The notes beneath the pieces are model-generated. The model was given only the letters and a program-made list of their open reading frames with translations. It was not told where the DNA came from and ran no database searches. A stretch of DNA of 64,000 nt from Stutzerimonas stutzeri (GTDB lineage: Bacteria > Pseudomonadota > Gammaproteobacteria > Pseudomonadales > Pseudomonadaceae): positions 1,802,659 to 1,866,658 of the forward strand of contig NZ_CP007441.1 of the NCBI RefSeq assembly GCF_000590475.1, written 5' to 3'. Positions 47,060 to 56,058 of this stretch are shown here, in pieces. Each line of letters starts with the position of its first letter. Position 1 is the first letter of the stretch. A program made the translations under genes and the position numbers.

Positions 47060-48226
47060 ATGAATCTTCACGAATATCAAGGTAAGCAACTGTTTGCCGA
47101 ATACGGATTGCCAGTTTCCAAAGGCTACGCAGTCGATAGCCCCAAGGAAGCAGCTGAGGCTTGCGACCACATTGGTGGCACCGAGTGGGTGGTCAAAGCT
47201 CAAGTGCACGCTGGCGGGCGCGGCAAAGCGGGTGGTGTCAAGCTGGTTCGTAGCAAGGATGAAGCCCGTGCATTCGCCGAGCAGTGGCTGGACAAGCGTC
47301 TGGTGACCTACCAGACCGACGCCAACGGTCAGCCGGTCAGCAAGATTCTGGTCGAAGCTTGCACCGACATCGACAAGGAGCTCTATCTGGGCGCCGTAGT
47401 CGATCGCGCCACTCGCCGGGTCGTATTCATGGCGTCCACCGAAGGTGGCGTGGACATCGAGAAGGTCGCTCACGACACGCCTGAAAAAATTCTCAAGGCC
47501 ACGATCGATCCGCTGGTTGGTGCTCAGCCGTTCCAAGGCCGTGAGCTGGCTTTCCAGCTGGGGCTGAAAGGCGACCAGGTTAAGCAGTTCACCCATATTT
47601 TCGTAAATTTGGGCAAGCTGTTTGTCGATTACGATCTGGCACTGCTGGAAGTCAATCCGCTGGTAATCAAGAAAGACGGCAACCTGCACTGCCTCGATGC
47701 GAAGCTGAACATCGATAGCAACGCCATCTATCGTCAGCCGAAGCTGCGCGGCATGCAGGATCCTTCCCAGGACGACCCGCGCGAAGCGCACGCGGCCAAG
47801 TGGGAACTGAACTACGTGGCGCTCGATGGCAACATCGGCTGCATGGTCAATGGTGCCGGCCTGGCCATGGGCACCATGGATATCGTCAACCTGCATGGCG
47901 GCAAACCCGCCAACTTCCTCGACGTCGGCGGTGGTGCGACCGAGGAGCGTGTGACCGAAGCCTTCAAGATCATCCTTTCCGATGAAAACGTTGCCGCCGT
48001 TCTGGTCAACATCTTCGGTGGCATCGTGCGTTGCGACATGATTGCCGAAGGCATCATTGGTGCGGTCAAGGAAGTCGGCGTGAAGGTCCCGGTCGTGGTT
48101 CGCCTGGAAGGCAACAATGCCGAACTCGGCGCCAAGAAGCTGAGTGAAAGTGGTCTGAACATCATCGGTGCGACCAGCCTGACCGATGCGGCCATTCAAG
48201 TCGTCAAAGCCGCGGAGGGCAAGTAA
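47060..48226 (+). CDS. sucC: Succinyl-CoA synthetase beta subunit
   Basis: A 388-residue ATP-grasp protein that forms the nucleotide and succinate site of succinyl-CoA synthetase. The family start MNLHEYQGKQLFAEYG and the NGAGLAMGTMDI and NIFGGIVRCD motifs are intact. It begins 178 bases after lpdG and its stop overlaps the sucD start (TAATG). Confidence 0.98.
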   Translation: MNLHEYQGKQLFAEYGLPVSKGYAVDSPKEAAEACDHIGGTEWVVKAQVHAGGRGKAGGVKLVRSKDEARAFAEQWLDKRLVTYQTDANGQPVSKILVEACTDIDKELYLGAVVDRATRRVVFMASTEGGVDIEKVAHDTPEKILKATIDPLVGAQPFQGRELAFQLGLKGDQVKQFTHIFVNLGKLFVDYDLALLEVNPLVIKKDGNLHCLDAKLNIDSNAIYRQPKLRGMQDPSQDDPREAHAAKWELNYVALDGNIGCMVNGAGLAMGTMDIVNLHGGKPANFLDVGGGATEERVTEAFKIILSDENVAAVLVNIFGGIVRCDMIAEGIIGAVKEVGVKVPVVVRLEGNNAELGAKKLSESGLNIIGATSLTDAAIQVVKAAEGK

Positions 48227-49113
48227 TGAGCGTCCTGATCAATAAAGACACCAAGGTCATCTGCCAGGGCTTTACCGGCTCGCAGGGTACCTTCCACTCC
48301 GAACAGGCGATCGAGTACGGCACCAAGATGGTCGGCGGCGTGACGCCGGGCAAGGGCGGCACTACTCACCTCGGCCTGCCGGTGTTCAACACCGTCAAGG
48401 AAGCCGTAGAAGCGACCGGCGCTGATGCATCGGTCATCTACGTCCCGGCGCCGTTCTGCAAGGATTCGATCCTTGAGGCCGCCTTCGGTGGTATCAAACT
48501 GATCGTCTGCATTACCGAGGGTATCCCGACACTCGATATGCTCGAAGTAAAGATCAAGTGCGACGAGCTGGGTGTACGGCTGATCGGCCCGAACTGCCCC
48601 GGCGTGATCACTCCCGGCGAGTGCAAGATCGGCATCCAGCCTGGCCATATTCATTTGCCAGGCAAGGTCGGTATCGTATCGCGTTCCGGTACGCTGACTT
48701 ATGAAGCGGTCAAGCAGACTACTGACGCCGGTTTCGGTCAGTCCACCTGCGTCGGCATCGGCGGCGACCCGATTCCCGGCTCGACCTTCATCGACATCCT
48801 CAAGCTGTTCCAGGAAGATCCACAGACCGAAGCGATCGTCATGATCGGTGAGATCGGTGGCTCCGCCGAGGAAGAAGCCGCGGCCTATATCAAGGCCAAC
48901 GTGACCAAGCCGGTGGTTTCCTACATCGCGGGTGTGACTGCGCCTGCTGGCAAGCGCATGGGGCATGCCGGTGCGATCATCTCCGGCGGCAAGGGCACCG
49001 CAGACGAGAAGTTCGCCGCGCTGCAGGATGCCGGTGTGAAGACCGTGCGCTCGCTTGCCGATATCGGCAAGGCGCTTGCGGAGCTGACCGGCTGGGAAGC
49101 CAAGCAAGGCTGA
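48226..49113 (+). CDS. sucD: Succinyl-CoA synthetase alpha subunit
   Basis: A 295-residue CoA-binding subunit. The nucleotide fold has GFTGSQGTFHSEQAI, and the phosphorylated active-site histidine is in GHAGAIISGGKGTADEK near residue 246. It overlaps sucC by one base and is followed by a strong terminator that ends the TCA block. Confidence 0.98.
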   Translation: MSVLINKDTKVICQGFTGSQGTFHSEQAIEYGTKMVGGVTPGKGGTTHLGLPVFNTVKEAVEATGADASVIYVPAPFCKDSILEAAFGGIKLIVCITEGIPTLDMLEVKIKCDELGVRLIGPNCPGVITPGECKIGIQPGHIHLPGKVGIVSRSGTLTYEAVKQTTDAGFGQSTCVGIGGDPIPGSTFIDILKLFQEDPQTEAIVMIGEIGGSAEEEAAAYIKANVTKPVVSYIAGVTAPAGKRMGHAGAIISGGKGTADEKFAALQDAGVKTVRSLADIGKALAELTGWEAKQG

Positions 49114-49132
49114 TTCCAACCCGCGACACCAG

Positions 49133-49164
49133 AATGCCAGTCAGCCTATCTGACTGGCATTTTT
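49133..49164 (+). terminator. Terminator of the suc operon
   Basis: A 12-base stem (AATGCCAGTCAG / CTGACTGGCATT) with loop CCTAT is followed by a T-run. Confidence 0.94.
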
Positions 49165-49390
49165 GTTTCTGGAAAAGCCAGAGCTCGTCTAACGTTTATT
49201 GTTGTCGCGCCGAAAGATGAACCTTTAAACCGACTTGCCAAACCGGCTGGAATCCTCGCTCTGGAAGGGGATTTCCATTAAGGTGCGTGCTTTTTTTCTC
49301 GGACGGCTCGACACGGATAGTGTCCGATGTCGGAGCATACACACCTGGGCGCGTTAGCCGTACCAGACCTCCTGCAGTGGTGACTAACCG

Positions 49391-50701
49391 ATGACTCGTT
49401 TGAAAGGCCTGGATCTGCTGGCTCTCGGATTCATGACATTCGCGCTATTTCTGGGCGCGGGCAACATTATTTTTCCACCCAGCGCTGGGCTTGCCGCAGG
49501 TCACGCTATCTGGCCCGCAGCGGCAGGCTTTCTGCTGACCGGTGTTGGCTTGCCGCTGCTCACGGTGGTGGCCTTGGCCCGGGTGGGTGGAGGGATGGAC
49601 AGGCTAACTGCACCCCTCGGTCGAGGCGCTGGAACGCTGCTGGCTGTGGCGGTTTACCTCGCCATCGGGCCGCTGTTTGCGACACCGCGTACTGCGGTGG
49701 TCTCGTTCGAGATGGGCGTGGCACCCTTCACTGGAAACTCGGCTACGCCGCTGTTTGCGTATACGTTGTTGTTCTTCACTGCGACGCTATTTCTCGTGCT
49801 GAATCCTGGTCAGTTGGTTGACCGGGTGGGCAAATTCATTACACCGGTGCTTCTTGCGGCCTTGTTGGTGCTAGGTGGGGCAGCGATGTTCGCGCCGGCT
49901 GGAGAGATTGGTGCGACTGCCGAAAGCTACCGTAACGGCCCTTTACTCAAAGGGTTTCTCGAAGGCTATCTGACGATGGATACGCTGGGCGCTTTGGTGT
50001 TCGGTATCGTCATTGCCACGGCCATTCGTGACCGCGGGGTGTCGGAACCGGCGCTAGTAACGCGTTATTCGATGATTGCCGGGACCATTGCGGCCGTGGG
50101 GCTTTCACTCGTTTACCTGGCCCTGTTCTATCTCGGGGCGACCAGCCAGGGCATTGCTGGCGATGCCCAGAACGGTGTGCAGATCTTGACGACCTATGTG
50201 CAGCATACGTTCGGTACCACGGGCAGTCTGTTGCTGGCCGTGGTGATAGCCCTGGCCTGTCTGACGACCGCGGTCGGGCTGACCGCGGCCTGCGGCGAGT
50301 TCTTCAGCGGCCTTCTGCCGGTCAGTTATCGCACGGTGGTGATCGTGTTCACCCTGTTCAGCGTAATGGTGGCCAATCAGGGGCTTACCCAACTGATCAG
50401 TGTTTCGGTGCCAGTGCTGGTCGGGCTATATCCGCTGGCGATCATGTTGGTTGCACTGAGTTTGCTCGACCACTGCTGGGTCTCGCCGAGTCGGGTGTTT
50501 GCACCGGTGATGGCTGTGACGCTTGTATTCGGCGTAGCGGATGGTCTTTTGGCTGCGGGTTTCATAGATCTGGTTCCGGAGGTCTTCACGACCTTTCCGC
50601 TGGCTGCGCAAAGCATGGGCTGGTTGGTGCCCGTATTGGTCACTTTGGTAATTGCAGTGATCATCGACCGACTGCTCGGTCCCGCTCGAGCGGGCCAATG
50701 A
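49391..50701 (+). CDS. brnQ: Branched-chain amino acid carrier (LIVCS family)
   Basis: A 436-residue inner-membrane symporter with about 12 helices for leucine, isoleucine and valine (BrnQ/BraB type). The family start region LALGFMTFALFLGAGNIIFPPSAG is seen within residues 8-31, together with GPLFATPRTAVVSFEMGV. It is preceded by a 277-base gap holding the suc terminator and a small hairpin at 49310-49324 (GACAC / GTGTC) that I cannot interpret. Confidence 0.94.
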   Translation: MTRLKGLDLLALGFMTFALFLGAGNIIFPPSAGLAAGHAIWPAAAGFLLTGVGLPLLTVVALARVGGGMDRLTAPLGRGAGTLLAVAVYLAIGPLFATPRTAVVSFEMGVAPFTGNSATPLFAYTLLFFTATLFLVLNPGQLVDRVGKFITPVLLAALLVLGGAAMFAPAGEIGATAESYRNGPLLKGFLEGYLTMDTLGALVFGIVIATAIRDRGVSEPALVTRYSMIAGTIAAVGLSLVYLALFYLGATSQGIAGDAQNGVQILTTYVQHTFGTTGSLLLAVVIALACLTTAVGLTAACGEFFSGLLPVSYRTVVIVFTLFSVMVANQGLTQLISVSVPVLVGLYPLAIMLVALSLLDHCWVSPSRVFAPVMAVTLVFGVADGLLAAGFIDLVPEVFTTFPLAAQSMGWLVPVLVTLVIAVIIDRLLGPARAGQ

Positions 50702-50790
50702 TTCGAGCCGCCTTGAAGCCGCAAACTACTCGAAAGGCCAAGCTCAGCGTTGGCTGGCTATAATCAGGTGCGAGTTTTCAGGGAGCTGTT

Positions 50791-51516
50791 ATGTCGATTC
50801 CGAATCATCTTCTACCGCACCTGATAGCTGTCATCTGGTTTGTCGTGTGCTGGGCCGGATACACTCGGTACGCCAGTTGGCGCGCCAGGGATACCGCTTG
50901 CCTGGCCAGCGTACTGCACCTGTACCGGCAAGACTGGATGCGGCGCATGCTATTGCGTGACAACCGGATCGCCGACGCCAACGTGATCGGCAATCTAGAG
51001 CGCAATGCCGGCTTTTTCGCTTCCAGCACCTTGATTATCCTGGCCGGCATTCTCACGGCGCTCGGCGCCTCTGAGCGAGCGGTCTCGCTGTTGGCCGATC
51101 TGCCGTTCGCGCAGCCGGTGAGTCGCGGCCTTTCAGAAATCAAGCTGCTCGCCCTGGGCGTCGTCTTCGTTTACGCGTTCTTCACCTTCAGCTGGTGCAT
51201 GCGGCAGTACAATTTTGCGGCTGTACTGGTCGCCTCGGCACCCATGGCGGGTGAGCGCAACGTCAGCGACCAGGAGCGAAAGTCATTCGCCGAACGCGCC
51301 GCGCGGGTTGTTTCGATGGCTGCCAACCAGTTCAACTTCGGGCTGCGCGCCTACTATTTCGGCATGGCTACACTGGCCTGGTTTATTCATCCCTGGTTCT
51401 TCATGGGTGTGACGGCGGGCGTGGTGGTAATTCTGTATCGCCGTGAATTTCACTCCGATGTGCTCGAAGTGATGGTGTTTACGCCAACCTTGCCTATCGA
51501 ACCCCCCAAGGAATAG
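50791..51516 (+). CDS. DUF599 membrane protein
   Basis: A 241-residue protein with four or five hydrophobic helices (about 8-25, 70-90, 108-132, 187-215), matching DUF599. The motif FFTFSWCMRQYNF is typical. Function is unknown. It lies in a conserved pseudomonad neighbourhood after brnQ, and its ATG follows a GGGAG site. Confidence 0.88.
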   Translation: MSIPNHLLPHLIAVIWFVVCWAGYTRYASWRARDTACLASVLHLYRQDWMRRMLLRDNRIADANVIGNLERNAGFFASSTLIILAGILTALGASERAVSLLADLPFAQPVSRGLSEIKLLALGVVFVYAFFTFSWCMRQYNFAAVLVASAPMAGERNVSDQERKSFAERAARVVSMAANQFNFGLRAYYFGMATLAWFIHPWFFMGVTAGVVVILYRREFHSDVLEVMVFTPTLPIEPPKE

Positions 51517-51572
51517 GGCACCGTCAGCGAGCAAGTTAAAGTGCTCGGCTTGATCCGCATTCGAGAATTCGC

Positions 51573-52031
51573 ATGAGCGATAGTCTGATACTGGAGCGCA
51601 CCCAGCGCTTCCTTTCCTTGTTGCGTCACTGTCAGGTCCTCGGCATGAGCGTCGAACACGCCGATGCCAAGGGGCTTACACTGCGGCTCCCCTATAGCGA
51701 GAAGATTGTCAGCAATCCCGAAAGCGGGCTTGTCCACGGTGGCGCGATCACCACACTCATGGACACGACCTGCGGTATCTCGACGGCCTGCGCATTGCCC
51801 GAAATGGAAATTTGCCCGACGCTCGATCTACGCATCGATTACATGCATCCGGCGGAGCCGAATCTTGACGTATTCGGTTTTGCCGAATGCTATCGCGTTA
51901 CACCGACGGTGATTTTCACCCGTGGCGTGGCTTATCAGCGTGATATCAAAGAGCCGATCGCGCATGTGGTGGGCGCGTTCATGCGCATGGGCAAAAACGC
52001 GCTGACGTCTGCACCGGAGGCGCGCCGATGA
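51573..52031 (+). CDS. PaaI-type hotdog thioesterase, first of a pair
   Basis: A 152-residue hotdog-fold protein of the PaaI thioesterase group. The active-site pattern is VHGGAITTLMDTTCG, with Asp as the likely catalytic residue. Such proteins hydrolyse acyl-CoA. Its stop overlaps the next start (ATGA at 52028), and the next gene encodes a second hotdog protein, so the two probably form a heteromer. Confidence 0.88.
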   Translation: MSDSLILERTQRFLSLLRHCQVLGMSVEHADAKGLTLRLPYSEKIVSNPESGLVHGGAITTLMDTTCGISTACALPEMEICPTLDLRIDYMHPAEPNLDVFGFAECYRVTPTVIFTRGVAYQRDIKEPIAHVVGAFMRMGKNALTSAPEARR

Positions 52032-52474
52032 GCGGCCTGGACCTTGATGCACTGGTCTGCGAGGCCCATGCCAGCAACAACTACGATGCGCTTCTGCAGA
52101 TGGTGCCGTATGCCAGACTCATCGGCATCGAGTGTTTACGACTCGGTGACGAGATGGTGTTCCGGCTGCCGAAGAACCAGGACAACATCGGAAACCCCAC
52201 ACTTCCGGCTATCCATGGCGGGGTGATTGCCGGCTTCATGGAACACGCGGCGATGCTCCATCTTTTGATGTTCATGGGCGCGCCACATTTACCTAAAATC
52301 ATCGACTTCTCGATAGATTATCTTCGGGCGGGTCACTATCGTGACACCTTTGCCGCCTGCCAGGTTTGGCGCCAGGGGCGCCGTGTAGCAAACGTTGCTG
52401 TTACGGCTTGGCAAACGAATCAGGCCGAACCCATCGCCACTGCCCGTTGCCACTTCAAGGTCAACGAGCCCTGA
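52028..52474 (+). CDS. PaaI-type hotdog thioesterase, second of a pair
   Basis: A 148-residue hotdog protein with IHGGVIAGFMEHAAM, where Glu stands in the place of the first gene's catalytic Asp. Sequence similarity to its partner is limited outside the motif, so the two are old paralogues rather than a recent duplication. The coupled ATGA overlap supports equal-ratio synthesis. Confidence 0.85.
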   Translation: MSGLDLDALVCEAHASNNYDALLQMVPYARLIGIECLRLGDEMVFRLPKNQDNIGNPTLPAIHGGVIAGFMEHAAMLHLLMFMGAPHLPKIIDFSIDYLRAGHYRDTFAACQVWRQGRRVANVAVTAWQTNQAEPIATARCHFKVNEP

Positions 52475-52523
52475 TACGTCCGGCGGCTACCACTCCTCAA
52501 TGTAGTTGCTTCAAGGATGTCGA

Positions 52524-53774
52524 ATGGATGCGTTGCTGATACTGGGCGGGCTGCTGCTGATAGTGGCGGGTCTCGTCTGGTTGATCGTTCTGGCCTTCGG
52601 TACGGGCTTGTTGTGGGGCGTCGGAAGCCTGCTTCCTCCGGTTACCTTGCTCTTTGTCCTTCGGCACTGGAATGCCGCCCGTAAGGCCATTGGCCTGTCG
52701 GGGTTGGGGTTCATTCCCTTGATCGTCGGATTCACGATGCTTGCCAATCACGAGCCGGAACGGCTGGCGGCGATTACCAGCTTGCAGTGGCTCGAGCCGG
52801 ATGAGCAGATGCAGAGTCACCATCTGGCTATCCGGCTTCGCGGGCAGCTCGACGGTCGCCCGTTCAGCCCACGGGTCGGCAGTTACATGAACGGCGTGTT
52901 GACGCTACGTGAGGGCGATGATCTGTTCGCCAGGCAAGAGGTACGAATTCGCCTCGGCGCGACCCCTCCCGGCACATTACAGGTCGACGTGCTGCCGCAG
53001 GATGTCAGTCCGGTACCGGCGGTCGAGATAAACTGGATGCGCCCCGAGCAGGAGCTGCCCGAAGCGCGCAGAGTCAGTAGCGGCTACACCTTGCATCTGG
53101 ATCTGCATCCGGTGCCGCCTAACAAGTTGGCCGGCGACTTCCATCTGGTTTTGCCAGCGCAATATCACACAAGCCTCAGCGGCCATGTCGAACTATTCAC
53201 CGATGACCTGCGTTATCGCGCAGGTCAGGTGGATATGACTCATGACTCGGCGGACACGCTCGTTCATCTGGCCAGGGATCATCTGCAGCGACGCTTCAAG
53301 ACGCGAGCGGTAAACATCGAATCGCTGGCTCCCGTCAATTTCCCCGCTTCGGCGATGGTGCTTTCGGTGCAAGCGGCTGTGAAGGGAACATCAGGCCGGT
53401 TCGAGATGGCTATCCACAAGGACAACAAAGGCTGGGCGGTAGACGACGACAGCTACCCGCCATTACCTGAAGAGATCGAAACGCAGCCCAAGCTGGTGGC
53501 CGTCCAGTCAGGCTCCCTCCCGGACAGTACGCCATCACCTCGTATCGACCGTCGACAACGGTTTTCCCTGGCACTGTTGCTGCGCAATCCAGCGCGCTAC
53601 GAGCATCTGTTGGTGCGAGCGCATACGGAGCGTGGCGGGCTAGCGGAGGGGCGCTTCGTTGGCATTGATCGCGACGGTAACGTGGGGATTCGACGCATGC
53701 TGAAAGGCCCGGGAGAGGCCACTTACAATCTCGCCCCGAGCGATATCGTTTTGCTCGAACTGCTCGAACCATAG
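52524..53774 (+). CDS. Unrecognised membrane protein, 416 residues
   Basis: I do not recognise this protein. Three N-terminal helices (about 4-26, 28-47, 58-74) are followed by a large soluble part (about 80-416) with a beta-rich pattern and no catalytic motif that I can name. The end (EGRFVGIDRDGNVGIRRMLK) resembles a small beta-barrel. It may be an envelope protein. The ATG at 52524 has AAGGA upstream; an in-frame TTG at 52506 is less likely. It lies between the thioesterase pair and htpG. Confidence 0.8.
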   Translation: MDALLILGGLLLIVAGLVWLIVLAFGTGLLWGVGSLLPPVTLLFVLRHWNAARKAIGLSGLGFIPLIVGFTMLANHEPERLAAITSLQWLEPDEQMQSHHLAIRLRGQLDGRPFSPRVGSYMNGVLTLREGDDLFARQEVRIRLGATPPGTLQVDVLPQDVSPVPAVEINWMRPEQELPEARRVSSGYTLHLDLHPVPPNKLAGDFHLVLPAQYHTSLSGHVELFTDDLRYRAGQVDMTHDSADTLVHLARDHLQRRFKTRAVNIESLAPVNFPASAMVLSVQAAVKGTSGRFEMAIHKDNKGWAVDDDSYPPLPEEIETQPKLVAVQSGSLPDSTPSPRIDRRQRFSLALLLRNPARYEHLLVRAHTERGGLAEGRFVGIDRDGNVGIRRMLKGPGEATYNLAPSDIVLLELLEP

Positions 53775-53829
53775 CGTCGAGAAGCCGAGCGGCTTGTCCG
53801 GCGGCTTGCAACGCTGGTGGGTCGGCACA

Positions 53830-53857
53830 CTTGAAATCCTGTATCAAGCCCCCATCT
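53830..53857 (+). promoter_or_regulatory. Sigma-32 heat-shock promoter of htpG
   Basis: CTTGAA, 14 bases, CCCCATCT matches the sigma-32 consensus exactly. It lies about 58 bases before htpG. Confidence 0.93.
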
Positions 53858-53914
53858 GCTTGACATCACCGCAGTCGCGGTCCGTGCCATTGACGATGTG
53901 GAGTTTGCAAGACG

Positions 53915-55822
53915 ATGAGTGTGGAGACTCAAAACAAAGAAACCCTGGGCTTCCAGACCGAAGTGAAGCAACTGCTTCACCTGATGATCCATTCCCTGTA
54001 TTCGAACAAGGAAATCTTTCTTCGTGAACTGATTTCCAACGCATCCGACGCGGCTGACAAGTTGCGCTTCGAAGCGCTGGCCAAGCCTGAGCTGCTAGAA
54101 GGCGGTGCCGACCTGAAGATCCGCGTCAGCTTCGACAAGGATGCGAAGACCGTGACCCTCGAGGATAGTGGCATCGGCATGAGCCGTGAGGACGTGATCA
54201 CCCATCTGGGCACCATCGCCAAGTCGGGTACCGCTGACTTCATGAAGCATTTGTCTGGCGACCAAAAGAAGGACTCGCACCTGATCGGGCAGTTCGGCGT
54301 GGGTTTCTACTCCGCATTCATCGTTGCCGACCAGGTCGAAGTGTTTAGCCGCCGCGCCGGCACCCCGGCCGAAGAGGGCGTGTATTGGTCGTCGAAAGGC
54401 GAGGGTGAGTTCGAAGTCGCAAACGTCGAGAAGGCGGAGCGCGGCACCCGTATCGTCCTGCACCTGAAATCCGGCGAAGAAGAATTCGCCGATGGCTGGC
54501 GCCTGCGCAACATCATCAAGAAATACTCGGATCACATCGCGCTGCCGATCGAGCTGCCGAAAGAGTTTCATGGCGAGGAGAAAGACAAACCGGCTGAACC
54601 CGAGTGGGAAACCGTCAACCGCGCCAGCGCGCTCTGGACCCGTCCGCGTACCGAGATCAAGGATGAGGAGTACCAAGAGTTTTACAAGCACGTCGGCCAC
54701 GATTTCGAGAATCCGTTGGCCTGGAGCCACAACAAGGTCGAAGGCAAGCTCGAATACACCTCGTTGCTATTCGTGCCGGGCCGCGCGCCGTTCGATCTCT
54801 ACCAGCGTGAAGCGCCCAAGGGCCTTAAGCTCTATGTCCAGCGCGTGTTCATCATGGACCAGGCTGACGAGTTCCTGCCGTTGTACCTGCGCTTCATCAA
54901 GGGCGTGATCGATTCCAACGATCTGTCGCTCAACGTCTCGCGTGAAATCCTGCAGAAGGATCCGGTGATCGATTCGATGAAATCGGCACTGACCAAGCGT
55001 GTTCTGGACATGCTGGACAAGCTGGCCAAAGACAAGCCGGAGGAATACGAGAATTTCTGGAAGCAGTTCGGCCAGGTGCTCAAGGAAGGCCCGGCGGAAG
55101 ACTTCGCCAACAAGGAGAAGATCGCCGGCCTCCTGCGCTTCGCCTCGACCAGCGACACCTCGGGCGAGCAGAGTGTATCGCTGGCCGACTACCTGGGCCG
55201 CGTCAAGGAAGGACAGGACAAGATCTACTACCTCACCGGTGAGTCCTATGCGCAGGTCAAGAGCAGCCCGCACCTGGAAGTCTTCCGCAAGAAGGGTATC
55301 GAAGTCCTGCTGCTGACCGATCGCATCGACGAGTGGCTGATGAGCTACCTCACCGAGTTCGACGGCAAGCAGTTCGTGGACGTCGCGCGGGGGGATCTGG
55401 ATCTCGGCAAGCTGGATACGGAAGAAGACAAGAAGGCCCAGGAAGAGATCGCCAAGACCAAGGAAGGCCTGGTCGAGCGCCTCAAAGCTTCGCTGGGAGA
55501 CGCCGTGGCTGAAGTACGGGTATCGCACCGGTTGACCGACTCGCCGGCGATTCTCGCCATCGGTGAGCAGGATCTGGGCTTGCAGATGCGCCAGATTCTC
55601 GAGGCGAGCGGTCAGAAGGTGCCGGAATCCAAACCGATCTTCGAGATCAACCCGCAACATCCATTGATCGAGAAGCTGGACGCCGAGCCGGATGAGGACC
55701 GCTTCACCGACCTGTCGCACATCCTCTTCGATCAAGCGGCGCTGGCCGCCGGGGATAGCCTCAAGGATCCAGCCGCCTATGTGCAACGTCTGAACAAGCT
55801 GCTGGTTGAGCTTTCAGCCTAA
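53915..55822 (+). CDS. htpG: Molecular chaperone HtpG (Hsp90)
   Basis: A 635-residue bacterial Hsp90. The N-terminal ATPase domain has the signatures LRELISNASDAADKLRF, DSGIGMSRED and GQFGVGFYSAFIVAD. The middle domain has the conserved Arg region (LNVSREILQ), and the dimerisation domain is C-terminal. It has a perfect sigma-32 promoter upstream and a terminator 18 bases downstream, so it is a single-gene heat-shock unit. Confidence 0.98.
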   Translation: MSVETQNKETLGFQTEVKQLLHLMIHSLYSNKEIFLRELISNASDAADKLRFEALAKPELLEGGADLKIRVSFDKDAKTVTLEDSGIGMSREDVITHLGTIAKSGTADFMKHLSGDQKKDSHLIGQFGVGFYSAFIVADQVEVFSRRAGTPAEEGVYWSSKGEGEFEVANVEKAERGTRIVLHLKSGEEEFADGWRLRNIIKKYSDHIALPIELPKEFHGEEKDKPAEPEWETVNRASALWTRPRTEIKDEEYQEFYKHVGHDFENPLAWSHNKVEGKLEYTSLLFVPGRAPFDLYQREAPKGLKLYVQRVFIMDQADEFLPLYLRFIKGVIDSNDLSLNVSREILQKDPVIDSMKSALTKRVLDMLDKLAKDKPEEYENFWKQFGQVLKEGPAEDFANKEKIAGLLRFASTSDTSGEQSVSLADYLGRVKEGQDKIYYLTGESYAQVKSSPHLEVFRKKGIEVLLLTDRIDEWLMSYLTEFDGKQFVDVARGDLDLGKLDTEEDKKAQEEIAKTKEGLVERLKASLGDAVAEVRVSHRLTDSPAILAIGEQDLGLQMRQILEASGQKVPESKPIFEINPQHPLIEKLDAEPDEDRFTDLSHILFDQAALAAGDSLKDPAAYVQRLNKLLVELSA

Positions 55823-55840
55823 GTAGAACTTGGAAGTTAG

Positions 55841-55866
55841 AGGCCCGTCATAGACGGGCCTTTTTT
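55841..55866 (+). terminator. Terminator of htpG
   Basis: A 9-base stem (AGGCCCGTC / GACGGGCCT) with loop ATA is followed by TTTTT. Confidence 0.94.
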
Positions 55867-56058
55867 ATTGCCCACTCCAGACATCGTAATGTCCGCAGTG
55901 AATTTCCCAGGCTCACTTGTAGGCGGCTTGTGTCTGGCTGACTAGGCAGTGTGTACGCAACAACCACATCGGTGCGCCAGCATTGAGCGAAGTGGCTTTG
56001 ACTAATGAACCGTCGTGCAGCGAGGCGGTCTATCCGCTTGGCTGTCAGGAGGTCTCGG

